DNA of 64,000 nucleotides. Origin: Paraburkholderia sabiae. GTDB taxonomy: Bacteria > Pseudomonadota > Gammaproteobacteria > Burkholderiales > Burkholderiaceae. Below, piece by piece: positions 18,247 through 27,604 of the stretch. A program made the position numbers and the translations under genes. Location of the stretch: NCBI RefSeq assembly GCF_030412785.1, contig NZ_CP125296.1, positions 1,240,001 to 1,304,000 of the forward strand. Direction: 5' to 3'. Every line of letters starts with the position of its first letter. Within the stretch, counting starts at the first letter, position 1. Below the pieces are notes generated by a model. The model saw only the letters and a program-made list of their open reading frames with translations. It was not told the DNA's origin and did no database searches.

Positions 18247-19734
18247 ATGACCGATAAACCGACCTACGATGTCTTCGTTTCCCACAGCAGCAACGATCGT
18301 GCAGCGGCGTCACGTGTCGCCCGCGCATTGAAAGATGCCGGCGTGAAATTGTGGTTTGACGAATGGACGCTAGTGCCAGGCGCAGACTGGACACAAGCCA
18401 TCGCCAAGGCGCTGTCGGACGTGCAGTGCGTCATTTTCATTCTCGGCCCCGGTAAGCTGACTTCGTGGCAGCAGGCAGACCTCAACGCCATTGAGCAACG
18501 ACGCAAATCGGATTCTGACGTGTCGATCGTGCCTGTACTCCTACCCGGTGCGGATCTGAATTTGCTTCCGTCTGCACTGTCCAACTGGCAAATGCTGGAT
18601 CTTCGGAACGAGGACACTTTCGAAAGCAATATTCGCCGCTTCGCCGATTCATTCAAGGCAGCAAAAGTAGGCAAAGCGACAGATGTGTCTGTCTACCTCG
18701 AGTCCCTGATAGCGACGTTGAAGGAACTCGATTTGGACACCCTTCCGACAGCGCTCACATCGCTGGTCGGTGCCGGGAACGCTCAAGGCGAACAGACAGA
18801 GGGGCTTGCGAGCGTGTTCAACGCCGTGGGCGGAAGCCTGAGAGAGCAGGGAGACCTAGCCCGCGCCGAACTTCTTTACCGCAAAGCGCTGGAATGCGAC
18901 CAGCAGACGTCCACACCGAACCCGCAGAACGCCGCCAACTTCCTGAACAACATTGCAAGCGTGCTGCGCGATCAAGGTCGCCTGGAAGAGGCGCTCGGCT
19001 ACTTAAAGCAGGCTCTCGCCATCGATAGCGAGAACCGGGACGGCGACCGCCCCAATTACGCGAACCGGCTCAACAACATGGGCAGCGTGTTACTGGACCT
19101 GGGCCGCACCAGAGAGGCGCTCGGCTATTTCTCGCAGGCTCTGGCGATAGACATGCGCACGCTTGGACCGGATCATCCGGACGTGGCGAATCGCCTGAGC
19201 AACGTGGGAAGCGCCCTGCGTGATCTTGGAGAGTTGGATGAAGCACGCGATTATTTCCAGCGGTCGTTGGAAATCGATACCCAGCTGCTCGGTCCGGAGC
19301 ATCCGACCGTCGCAAACCGGCTGAACAACATCGGCAGCGTATTGCGCGATCAGGGGCGTTTCGACGAGGCGCTGTCTATTTTCGAAGAGGCGCTGGCAAT
19401 CGATCAACGCACATTTGGGAATGAACACCCGAGGGTTGCGAACCGCCTGAGCAACATGGGCAGCGTCATGGCGGCGCTCAACCGCGCCGACGAGGCGGAA
19501 GAACTGCTGAACCGTGCGCTCGCCATTGACGAGAAAATGCTCGGCCCGAACCATCCCGATACCGCCATCACCCTCAACAATCTGGCGAATCTGTTTATAC
19601 GGCAGGGCAAATATGCGGAGGCTCGCGGGACGCTGCAACGAGCCTACAATTCGAGTTGTCAGTCGGTGGGTGCCGCCCACTGGCTCAGTCAAGCGCTCAG
19701 CGCAAACATGGATTCATTGTCGGGCAAGTTGTGA
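18247..19734 (+). CDS. TIR-TPR protein, probable defence effector
   Basis: 495 residues. The TIR domain spans 1-145: YDVFVSHSSNDR (7-18), WFDEWTLVPGADW (36-48), IFILGPGKLTSWQQADL, IVPVLLPG. About seven tandem 42-residue TPR repeats (about 185-480) follow, of the kinesin-light-chain/TPR_12 kind, with units like NRLNNIGSVLRDQGR and ALAIDxRxLGPxHPxVA. Bacterial TIR domains often cleave NAD+ or make cADPR-type signals on phage sensing, while TPRs bind a partner or trigger. The architecture suggests a sensor-effector in the cytosol. It has an intact frame and follows the TGA-interrupted TIR gene by 10 bases. Confidence 0.9.
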   Translation: MTDKPTYDVFVSHSSNDRAAASRVARALKDAGVKLWFDEWTLVPGADWTQAIAKALSDVQCVIFILGPGKLTSWQQADLNAIEQRRKSDSDVSIVPVLLPGADLNLLPSALSNWQMLDLRNEDTFESNIRRFADSFKAAKVGKATDVSVYLESLIATLKELDLDTLPTALTSLVGAGNAQGEQTEGLASVFNAVGGSLREQGDLARAELLYRKALECDQQTSTPNPQNAANFLNNIASVLRDQGRLEEALGYLKQALAIDSENRDGDRPNYANRLNNMGSVLLDLGRTREALGYFSQALAIDMRTLGPDHPDVANRLSNVGSALRDLGELDEARDYFQRSLEIDTQLLGPEHPTVANRLNNIGSVLRDQGRFDEALSIFEEALAIDQRTFGNEHPRVANRLSNMGSVMAALNRADEAEELLNRALAIDEKMLGPNHPDTAITLNNLANLFIRQGKYAEARGTLQRAYNSSCQSVGAAHWLSQALSANMDSLSGKL

Positions 19735-20816
19735 CGTATTCGCCTGAACCACCTGTGATTATTTCGCAGCGGTCACTCCCTTGGTGTCACCAGCACCATT
19801 ATTGTTAACGACTGCTGCCTCCCTTTTTCAAAGGGAAATGAACAGCAAATCAGGGGTGCGAGAGTGACGCGGGACTTCGTCGTTGTCGTCGGCAGCTTGC
19901 ACCGAGCAGCCCGAGGACGTTCATCTGCTTCGGTAAGAGACATTGAGACGCAGAGTATTGGGCGAACGTTAAGGATCGATTTGATGCGTTCGCCGTCGTT
20001 CCGGATTCGGGTTGGCAGTTGCCGTTTGCACGATACCGCAAAGATGTCACTCCAAGGGCTTGTGCGCTTTGGAGGCTGCCGGAAGCCCGGATCGAAGCAG
20101 ATCGGCGATTCTTGACATTCGGGTAGCGGTAATCCTCAGGCCGAACATTTCTATGAGAGGTGTGAAGAGGGTGCACCCGATGCGTCGCTTCGACCGTCAT
20201 GGTTAATTCGCCCGCGGCCTCGGTCAGTCTGTTCGATTCCCAACATCCTGGCGAATATTCTTCTCGGCATATTCCCTCAATGCAGTTGCCGAAAATTTTT
20301 ACTAACTTTCAGTCTCGTTGCATGACAATTTCCTGAAGGTTGGCACTACGCTTGTTCCCGTCTGGTCAAGTCAGCATGGGAAACGAACTTGGAACCTTAT
20401 GGGAGGATTGTTGCAGATTAAAAAACTATAAGAAGAAAATTCTGTGTATGCAGATAAGAGACGCCAGCCCTGCATTCAACGCGCATTGCTGGGCGACTAC
20501 AAATGCACAGGTGAGAAGCCAGGTGTCGGCCGACGAGTTCTTTGCACATTCGGACGGGGTGGTGGAACGGGCCGTCACAGGGACGAGTCTCTTTGGGGAA
20601 GGCTGTTTTGGGTGCATAAGCCGCTATTGCATTGGCTAGACACGACAGGAAGCTCGACTGGTTGAATTCGCGTAACTACGTGAACTTCGCTGCCCGCGTA
20701 AGCCTGTTGTTTCGGAAACAGCCAGGGAGATAAAAAACTCTTTCGTGAAACAGCGATAAACAGAAGAAGTTGACGGCCGCACGTTCGTCGTTCAATCGCC
20801 AGCAGGGAGTTTGAAC
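19735..20816. other. 1.1 kb region with no firm gene; possible dispersed repeat
   Basis: No convincing coding sequence. The 19850-20200 part is open on the reverse strand and has a composition I associate with non-coding repeats scattered in Burkholderia-type genomes; this is recollection, not a search. A weak forward frame from ATG 20376 to 20639 (87 residues, starting MGNELGTLWEDCCRLKNYKK) is possible but lacks a clear ribosome-binding site. The DNA from 20240 to 20460 is noticeably AT-richer than its flanks. Confidence 0.4.
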
Positions 20817-21320
20817 ATGCCCAAGAGTACCTTCGTTCATCCGCTATTTGGCACGATACAGTTTGAGACGGAACACGAAGCCTGGAAGCGCGGAGACCAT
20901 ATCACCTTTTTGAGCGGCTTTGATTCATCGGATGTGGTGAAACTCTTCATACCGCAACTGGAGCGCATCCCCGGGTCGAATCGCGGAAAGCTTAGCTTCC
21001 ACAAGAAGGGACATGCGCAGCTCCTTCGCGCCTTTCATGATATTCAAGAGCAGGATCTGATGCGTCATATCAAGACCTGTGCAGGAACAGTGAATCGACG
21101 CTTGCGTAAGCCAACCAGCGGTGCCCTTAGCAAGCTCCCCTCAAACCACGCTTTCGGAATTGCCATTGATCTTAATGAAGGTGATCCAGGGTTTGGCGAT
21201 TCGGTCGCACCGGTCGCCCCTGTCTTCGAGAAGTACGGCTTCATGTGGGGAAAGTCCTTTAACGATCCGATGCACTTCGAGATCCAGAGGTTTCTGACGC
21301 CAAAGGAACTGGGTGGTTGA
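20817..21320 (+). CDS. M15-family peptidase (D,D-/L,D-carboxypeptidase or endolysin type)
   Basis: 167 residues from ATG 20817 (GGGAG eight bases upstream; a TTG two codons earlier is less likely). The zinc site of M15 peptidases is clear: SNHAFGIAIDLN gives His111 and Asp118, and DPMHFE gives His153. These enzymes cut peptidoglycan cross-links or stem peptides. There is no signal peptide, so it would need a holin, lysis or another route to reach its substrate, as for phage endolysins or self-directed toxins. It stands between the TIR-TPR gene and the membrane-protein/hydrolase pair. Confidence 0.85.
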   Translation: MPKSTFVHPLFGTIQFETEHEAWKRGDHITFLSGFDSSDVVKLFIPQLERIPGSNRGKLSFHKKGHAQLLRAFHDIQEQDLMRHIKTCAGTVNRRLRKPTSGALSKLPSNHAFGIAIDLNEGDPGFGDSVAPVAPVFEKYGFMWGKSFNDPMHFEIQRFLTPKELGG

Positions 21321-21574
21321 AATTGATCAAGAGTATGGATTGAAGACCGGCATTACCATGCAGGCGCGCTAACCGGGTACGTTTCTGTTAACGCAATTGC
21401 TGCTGGAAGGGTAGTCTATTCGGCCTGGTATGTCGTGCTGAAGCTGATCCCTGCACTGGGCAGGTGGTAGGGAGTCGTCGGAAATGCGCCTGATCGAGTT
21501 TGTCCCGATCCGTGCACGCGAGCAGGTTGAACCAGGCTGCGCCGCGTCATTCAATCCTTCGTCCGGGAGGAAAA

Positions 21575-22330
21575 ATGCCTGAATCCGCTCGCACATTTTC
21601 GCAACTCTGGTCCGTTGATCGGGACGCGAAACGTGTTGCCGCAGTCATGGTGGTGGCACTCTTTATCGGTGCCTGTCTGGTTGCTGCAGGCACGCAGGGC
21701 TGGAAGGCTACTTGGATCGGGCTCTTGTGGGCCAGTGCCTGCAGCGCGGGCGGATGGTTCCTCGGTTTCCTGTTCGGTATCCCCCGGTCACTCTCCTCGG
21801 ATACGGCCCGCACGTCAGTGCCAGGTGCAGATCTGCCGGTTAGACCCAATGAGCCAGCCGCACCAACGCAGCCGCACGACCCGTCTACGCCGCCGACGGT
21901 CCCTGATGGAGTAGAACCGGCCAGGACAGACACGGGTTCCGTAACGGTCGTCAACGTCGAGTCGCAGGCGGATCACGCAGAGGCGAAGCAAACAACCGTT
22001 ACGTTTCCCAGCCGGGTTGACAGTACTTCTTCCCGAAGCGGGCCACCACCGTCCGGCGCCTCCACCGCCGTTAACACCAATCTCGAGCAAATCTCTGACT
22101 GGCTCACCAAGATCATCGTCGGGGTCACACTGGTCGAAAGCAAAGAGGTGATCGGGCAGTTGCAGGCTGCGGGACACGTGATCGGCCAGGCGCTTGGCGG
22201 CGAGCAGTCAGATTCCTTTGCCATGGCGCTCCTCATATATTTCTTCACCTCGGGACTCCTCGGAAGTTATCTGCTGACACGGCTTTTTTTGCAACGCGCG
22301 TTCAGTGATGCGACCATGGCTGGCCGGTGA
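21575..22330 (+). CDS. membrane protein with TM pair, Pro-rich linker and LEQISDWLTK region
   Basis: 251 residues from ATG 21575 (strong GGGAGGAAAA just upstream). Two N-terminal membrane helices (about 20-40 and 45-65, ending GWFLGFLFGIPRSL) are followed by a long Pro/Thr/Asp-rich linker (about 75-165). A conserved-looking block TNLEQISDWLTKIIVGVTL and a further membrane segment near the C-terminus (FAMALLIYFFTSGLLGSYLL) come after. I have seen this FGIPRSL / NLEQISDWLTK pairing in uncharacterised membrane proteins, but the family has no function I can name. It is probably in an operon with the hydrolase that follows. Confidence 0.8.
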   Translation: MPESARTFSQLWSVDRDAKRVAAVMVVALFIGACLVAAGTQGWKATWIGLLWASACSAGGWFLGFLFGIPRSLSSDTARTSVPGADLPVRPNEPAAPTQPHDPSTPPTVPDGVEPARTDTGSVTVVNVESQADHAEAKQTTVTFPSRVDSTSSRSGPPPSGASTAVNTNLEQISDWLTKIIVGVTLVESKEVIGQLQAAGHVIGQALGGEQSDSFAMALLIYFFTSGLLGSYLLTRLFLQRAFSDATMAGR

Positions 22331-22401
22331 CTGCCGCCAGATCATACAAGGCTTTGTCACTCCCAGACCAGCACGTCGACCGCCCATTCAGGGACCATGC
22401 A

Positions 22402-24216
22402 ATGAACGAGTCCGCTCATCCATGCGACCTTGTCGTGATCATCCACGGCATGGGAGGTCGGGCCGGGAGGATGAATCCCGTTGCGAATGTCGTCCGTCAA
22501 GCCTGGAAAGAGGAGGGCAGAAACGAACCACGTATTGTCATCCCGCAGCTGGATTTCTCGATGGCTTCGTTTGACGATCCCTGCGAGATCGCGCACAGGC
22601 TCAGTGATCGCATAGAGAAGGAATGCGAGCAACTGCCGGGAATCAGGAACATTGTCCTCATCGGCTATAGCTTCGGTTCGTTGATCGCACGCAAGGCATA
22701 CGTCTATGCATGCGGCGACTGCGCGATCGATGATCTGGAAGCGTCCAGGTATAACGTACCGAGAAGCTGGGCGCAGCGTGTCGAGCGTATCGTGTTGCTT
22801 GCAGGAATGAACAGGGGCTGGCATCTGTCGGCGCACGTCGCACCCGGCAGGTTGATTCAATGGGGACTGGGCGTCCTGATCGGAAACACCATCATGGCCC
22901 TGACCATGGGAAAGAAAGTCCCTCTCGTGTTTCGGGTGCATCGTGGTGCGCCGTTTTTGACGATGCTGCGTCTGCAGTGGATGTCGATATGCAGAAACCG
23001 GTTGAACAGACCATCGCCGATGATCATTCAGCTGCTTGGCTCGATCGACGATATCGTGTCACCCGAAGACAATATCGACCTCGTGGCAGGTCACGATTTC
23101 TACTATCTCGACGTGCCGCACTCCGGACACCGGAACGTGATCGAGATCGATCAAAGTGAAGTGGGGCAGGCACGCGCCAGCGTAATCATGGATGCGCTGA
23201 CGATGGACGCGAGTCGCCTCAGGCAGTCCTCTATCTTGCCGAGCGACCACGGCGTGCCTGCGGTGGACGAAACAGTCACAGACGTCGTATTTGTCATCCA
23301 CGGCATTCGTGACGAAGGTTACTGGACGCAAAAGATCGCACGGCGCGTCGTCGCACTTGCACGCATCAGGGAAGAGCAGGGAGGGGAGCCGCAGATATCA
23401 GATGCGGGCCAGCGGCTCGCTGTTGCGTCTTGCCCCGTGAAAACGGAGACATCGAGCTATGGCTACTTCGCGATGCTGCCGTTCCTTTTGCCCAATGTGC
23501 GCCGCAAGCGGGTTGAGTGGCTAATGGACCGCTACGCGGAAAACAGGGCGACGTATCCGAATGCCGAATTTTCTTATGTCGGCCATAGTCACGGCACTTA
23601 CATGCTCGCGCGCGCGCTCGAATCCTATCCCTGCGTACGTTTCAAGAACATCGCCTTCGCCGGGAGTGTGGTCCGCACGCAGTATGACTGGGACGCCCTG
23701 ATTCGCGCCAAAAGGGTACGCGGTGTGCTCAACTTCGTTGCAAGCGCGGACTGGGTCGTGGCTATCTTTCCGCGCACGTTTCAGATGCTCGGCTGGCAGG
23801 ATCTTGGCAGCGCCGGTCACGATGGCTTTGTGCAAGCGAAGCGGAATGATCTGGCCGCAAACCCGGTCGGGCCTGCCAGCCCCAAGCCAGAAACCTCGCG
23901 CGAGACACTGCGGGAGGATCATTACGTGAAGGGAACCCATGGCGCCGCGCTCAAGGAAGAACATTGGGACGTGATAGCCCGTTTCATTCTGGAAGGTCAA
24001 GCACCCAGGTCGTGTGATCTGCTAGAAAAGCGCTCTTCATTCGTGGTCGGGCTGGGGCGGGGCGCCCCCCTGATCTCGTTCGTGATTCTTGCCGTATTGA
24101 TGGCCATCGGGGGCCTGCTTCTGTTTCTGGCCGGACAGGGGTGGGAGCATTCGAGATGGGCGCTGGCTTTCGCGGTGTATGTCGCGTTGATCTGGAAGGT
24201 AGCGACATGGGTGTGA
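22402..24216 (+). CDS. tandem alpha/beta hydrolase with C-terminal membrane anchor
   Basis: 604 residues from ATG 22402 (AGGGA upstream). A GTG at 22327, overlapping the previous stop as GTGA, would add 25 residues. Two complete hydrolase domains follow each other. Domain 1 has VVIIHGMGG, nucleophile Ser90 in GYSFGS, Asp in GSIDD and His in VPHSGH. Domain 2 has VFVIHGIRDEG, Ser396 in GHSHGT, Asp in VASADW and His in KGTHG. Two membrane helices lie near the C-terminus (about 555-600). Both catalytic triads look intact, which suggests a membrane-bound lipase or esterase. The double-domain design is unusual. Its partner is the membrane protein just upstream. Confidence 0.85.
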   Translation: MNESAHPCDLVVIIHGMGGRAGRMNPVANVVRQAWKEEGRNEPRIVIPQLDFSMASFDDPCEIAHRLSDRIEKECEQLPGIRNIVLIGYSFGSLIARKAYVYACGDCAIDDLEASRYNVPRSWAQRVERIVLLAGMNRGWHLSAHVAPGRLIQWGLGVLIGNTIMALTMGKKVPLVFRVHRGAPFLTMLRLQWMSICRNRLNRPSPMIIQLLGSIDDIVSPEDNIDLVAGHDFYYLDVPHSGHRNVIEIDQSEVGQARASVIMDALTMDASRLRQSSILPSDHGVPAVDETVTDVVFVIHGIRDEGYWTQKIARRVVALARIREEQGGEPQISDAGQRLAVASCPVKTETSSYGYFAMLPFLLPNVRRKRVEWLMDRYAENRATYPNAEFSYVGHSHGTYMLARALESYPCVRFKNIAFAGSVVRTQYDWDALIRAKRVRGVLNFVASADWVVAIFPRTFQMLGWQDLGSAGHDGFVQAKRNDLAANPVGPASPKPETSRETLREDHYVKGTHGAALKEEHWDVIARFILEGQAPRSCDLLEKRSSFVVGLGRGAPLISFVILAVLMAIGGLLLFLAGQGWEHSRWALAFAVYVALIWKVATWV

Positions 24217-24270
24217 TCGGGCGGACCCGCAGCGCGCGGCCTCTGGTCAGCACAAGGTAAGGTGCCAGAT

Positions 24271-24302
24271 GCGCTGGGCGCCAGTGGTCAGGCGCCCAGC
24301 GC
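24271..24302 (+). terminator. strong hairpin after the hydrolase operon
   Basis: GCGCTGGGCGCC (24271-24282) pairs perfectly with GGCGCCCAGCGC (24291-24302) around an eight-base loop, 55 bases past the hydrolase stop. There is no T-run. It is probably the 3' end of the island transcript. Confidence 0.55.
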
Positions 24303-24458
24303 GCAGGTTACGCCGCAGGCCAGGCCCAAAGCAGGAAAATCACCGGTATCAGATGGACCGCTCTGGAAGGGTAGAGTAGCCCCTTATGCGATATCAGACA
24401 GCGGAGATCCGGAGCGCGGCGAGCCGCAGTCTTTTCAGAGCCTTGATGAGGAGTGCCG

Positions 24459-24780
24459 TCAAAGCGAAATAAACTTTACAAATACGAGCTCAGGGTCGGC
24501 GTCATCGAGATTGTCTATCCGTCCACTATCCACGTACCCCGACCGTTTCAGGAGCGCGCGCATCGGAAGGTTTGAGGCATTTTTAGGCGTGAACACCCCG
24601 GATCTTGCGCACTCCGCTTCAAGCAGTTCCATGATTGCTGTGGCCACGCCCTCACGTCGCGCATCTTTGCGTACCACGACAAGCGCGATGAACGCCCGAT
24701 CTAAGAATGACCGATTCAGGGTTCCGTAGCCGAGCGGAAGCGACGGACTCCTGGACTCGCACGCCACCCAACACTGATTG
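24459..24780 (-). pseudogene. C-terminal fragment of a GNAT N-acetyltransferase
   Basis: The reverse frame encodes the C-terminal two-thirds of a GNAT fold: FIALVVVRKDARREGVATAI (acetyl-CoA-binding R-x-x-G-x-A), then GVFTPKNASNLPMRALLKRS and SGRIDNLDDADPELVFVKF. The N-terminal strands and any proper start are missing. Homology stops near 24780, exactly where an oppositely oriented oxidoreductase fragment begins. This is most easily explained by a deletion or insertion junction. Confidence 0.75.
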
Positions 24781-25775
24781 GCGTATGGTGCGGCTTTCGG
24801 GCGATGCACCGGACCGGCTGTTCGAACTCGTCCGCGACCTCGGGATCTGCTGCGAGGCCCGACAGGCGGGCACCATCCGCGCGGCCTTCACTGAAGCGAA
24901 CGCGGCGTTCCTGAAGCGCGCCGCAGAGGGCTGGCAGACGCTCGGGGCGCCAGTGCAGTTTCTGGACCGCGCGGCAATCGCCAGCGCGACAGGAACCGAT
25001 CGCTATCTCTGCGGCACGCTGGATTTTCGCGGAGGATCAGTCAATCCGCTCGCGTATTCGCGAGGACTGGCCGAAGCGGCATCGCACGCAGGCGCGGACA
25101 TCTACACGCACACGACGGTCACCGGGATCAGGCGCGTGCGCGGAAACTGGACGCTCTCGACGCCCGGCGGGCGTATCGCTGCGGAATGGATCGTTTCTCG
25201 CCACGAACGGTTATACCGACGACATCTGGCCCGGACTGCGTCGCAGCATCATTCCCGTCTACAGCGGCATCGTCGCAACTGAGCCCCTGCCGGCCGATGT
25301 CGCGGCCGGTATCCTGCCGCGGCGCTCTGTCATGTACGAGCATGAGGACATCACTGTGTACTGCCGGATAGATGCGGCGAACCGTCTGCTGGTGGGTGGC
25401 CGCAGCCGCCTGAAACCGATGCATTCGCCAGGCGACTTCCCTGATCTTCAGGCCTACGCGAAGCGGCTCTGGCCGTCGATCGGCAATGTGCGATGGTCAC
25501 ATGGCTGGAACGGTCAGCTCGCGATCACCCGGCACGGCTTTCCCCACTTCAGCGAGCCGGCCGACAGGGTTCTGGTGAGCGTCGGCTATAACGGCCGGGG
25601 CGTTGCGATGGCCACCGCGATGGGCGGCGAAATTGCGCGTCGTGTGACGGGTACGCCTTCACAGGAACTGGATATGCCGGTTCGCGCATTTCACCCTGTT
25701 CCGTTCCATTCACTGTGGCCGCTGGCCGTGAGCGCGCGGATCGCTTACGGCAGGGCGCGAATGAGGAGGGGGTGA
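24781..25775 (+). pseudogene. D-amino-acid-oxidase/DadA-like FAD oxidoreductase, 5'-truncated and frameshifted
   Basis: Family similarity starts abruptly with RMVRLSGDAPDRLFELVRDL; the N-terminal FAD-binding GxGxxG part is absent. The frame reads CEARQAGTIRAAF and LDFRGGSVNPLAYSRGLAEA up to AAEWIV. Near 25195 one extra T shifts it to LATNGYTDDIWPGLRRSIIP, and after that VMYEHEDITVYCRIDAANRL, GGRSRLKP, NGQLAITRHGFPH and VGYNGRGVAMATAMGG to the end. The missing domain plus the frameshift make it non-functional. It marks the right edge of the accessory island. Confidence 0.88.
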
Positions 25776-25963
25776 TCACAAACACGATCACGATCACGTC
25801 CCCACAGAGCGCACCGTTTCCTTGCGGCGGCCAGTTCAACGGCTGTGCGTTGCGCCATGGTGCGCGCATCGCCCGTCGAGGCGACATATCGCATTGACGG
25901 ACGCCATGGGGAAAAGGTGCCCCGAAGGGCACCGTGTGGGAACCGTCAGGCTTGTGCGCGCGT

Positions 25964-27118
25964 TCAGAAACGATGGCGCACGCCGACGGTCGCGGCCGTC
26001 TGGTTTCTCGACGATGATGGCAACTGGGACACATCGCCGCTGTAGATCGCCGCGGCGTTGCCATCGCCCGTTGCGCGCTGGTACACGGCCTGGGCGTAGA
26101 CGTCCGTACGACGCGACAGCGCATAGTCGGCCTGAACGCCAATCTGGTGGTAGCGCAGCTTCTGCGTTGTTCCATCCGTGCTGAAACCATAGGCCCGGCT
26201 GTCGGTGTAGGTATAGGCGACCCCGACGCCCAGGGCCGGGGTCAGGTTGTACCGGCCGTTGATTTCATAATTGGTTGCGCGCAACGATTGCGAGCCGAAA
26301 GCAAAATGGTCGGTGCGCGATTGCGTCCATGCAACACCAACGATAGCGGGCCCGAACGCGTATGAGCCTGCAATACCGAACTGGCGTTGACGGTAGTTGC
26401 CGACATCGCCCAGAAGGGCATTGACGTACGAGCCGTCCGACGCGCCGCCGTTGCTTGCCGTGCCTGCTGCGTTGGTTGCTCCCGGGTTATTCCGCTGCGC
26501 GAACGCAGCACCGAGACGCAGACCTTGCGACTGATAGGCGGCGCCGACGCTGTACTGGCGATTGTTTGCGAAGGCGCCGGCCTGGTTCGAAAATCCGTAC
26601 GTGCCGCCGAACGTGAAGCCGCCGTAGTTGGGGCTCGCGTACTTGATCGAGTTATTGACCGAGTAGCCGCCGTTGGTATTCAGGTTGTCGTTGTTGAACG
26701 GATGCGCGAAGTAGGTGCCTCCCCAACTGCCCGTTGCCGTCAGCGGTGCGAGATAGTCCTGCGCAGCGTCGAACTGGCGACCCAGTGTCACCGTGCCGAG
26801 ATACGCGCTCGACAGGCCGACGAACGCCTGACGGTTGAACAGGCCGTTGTTGTTCGCAAGCTTCCCGTTGTTCACATTAAAGCCGCTTTCCAGCGTGAAG
26901 ACGGCCGCGAGGCCTCCACCCAGGTTTTCGGTGCCGCGCAGACCGAACCTGCTCTGGCTGATTCCGCCGCTGCCGGCCGTCCAGCTTGCGCCACCATTGA
27001 CATTGCTGGTGTAGGTCAGGCCTGCGTCGACGAGACCATACAGCGTCACGCTGTTCTGCGCATGAGCGACGGAGGAAAACGCTGCGGCAGCCGCAAGAAA
27101 AACAAGGCTCTTCTTCAT
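25964..27118 (-). CDS. outer-membrane porin (Burkholderia type)
   Basis: 384 residues. The signal peptide MKKSLVFLAAAAAFSSVAHA is followed by QNSVTLYGLVDAGLTYTSN, the first strand of Gram-negative porins (Porin_4/OmpC-like). The pattern of amphipathic strands runs to the terminal Phe (VGVRHRF), needed for outer-membrane assembly. VTLGRQFD and SIKYASPNYGGFTFG are family landmarks. It would be a trimeric 16-stranded channel for small hydrophilic solutes. It is a single gene with a long upstream region, typical of regulated porins. Confidence 0.95.
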   Translation of the reverse strand: MKKSLVFLAAAAAFSSVAHAQNSVTLYGLVDAGLTYTSNVNGGASWTAGSGGISQSRFGLRGTENLGGGLAAVFTLESGFNVNNGKLANNNGLFNRQAFVGLSSAYLGTVTLGRQFDAAQDYLAPLTATGSWGGTYFAHPFNNDNLNTNGGYSVNNSIKYASPNYGGFTFGGTYGFSNQAGAFANNRQYSVGAAYQSQGLRLGAAFAQRNNPGATNAAGTASNGGASDGSYVNALLGDVGNYRQRQFGIAGSYAFGPAIVGVAWTQSRTDHFAFGSQSLRATNYEINGRYNLTPALGVGVAYTYTDSRAYGFSTDGTTQKLRYHQIGVQADYALSRRTDVYAQAVYQRATGDGNAAAIYSGDVSQLPSSSRNQTAATVGVRHRF

Positions 27119-27604
27119 AAATAGGAATCCTATATACCTGATTCAGTCAAGGCGCGGGCGGTGCGAATCAGGGATCTGATCACGTAGGTCCCTGACGTTC
27201 TGTCGTCCGGGACCATCTGCACCACGCCCCCTTAAAGGGAAGCGCGAGTGTAGGGTCCGATATTGGAGGCCGTATGGAGCCCATGTGGAATATCGTTGGC
27301 CCTGGCTTTCATGCAACAGATCCGACCGTCGGGAAGCCCATGTTTGACGCCTGCCTGACAACCGGTTTAACGGCATCCAGTCCGGGGTTGTGCGGGAGGC
27401 GACGGACCCGAATCCATCCGTTCTGGACACCATCTCGTCGGAACCTGCGCGGGGCGCCCGTATATCCGTACCGATGTGCACCCGGCGGGACAGCGCGCTC
27501 CTCGCGAGGCATCCGCTCATTGCACATCGGACCCGGCCTCAGGCCGCCCGTGAACCGGCAGGAGCGGCCGGGCGGGAGGGGCGGGGCAAGACCAAATTCT
27601 GGAT
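27119..27604. other. divergent intergenic region, porin / amine oxidase
   Basis: 486 bases hold the promoters of the porin (leftward) and the amine oxidase (rightward). The porin-proximal 100 bases are AT-richer. Frames here are low-confidence shadows and no operator was recognised. Confidence 0.5.

Noticed and set aside
18850..19700. 126-bp tandem repeats as a CRISPR or satellite
   Set aside because: They are the coding repeats of the TPR domain with diverged copies and intact frame.
20229..20245. GTTCGATTCC resembling a tRNA T-loop
   Set aside because: The flanking bases cannot form the 5-bp T-stem and no acceptor or anticodon arm is present.
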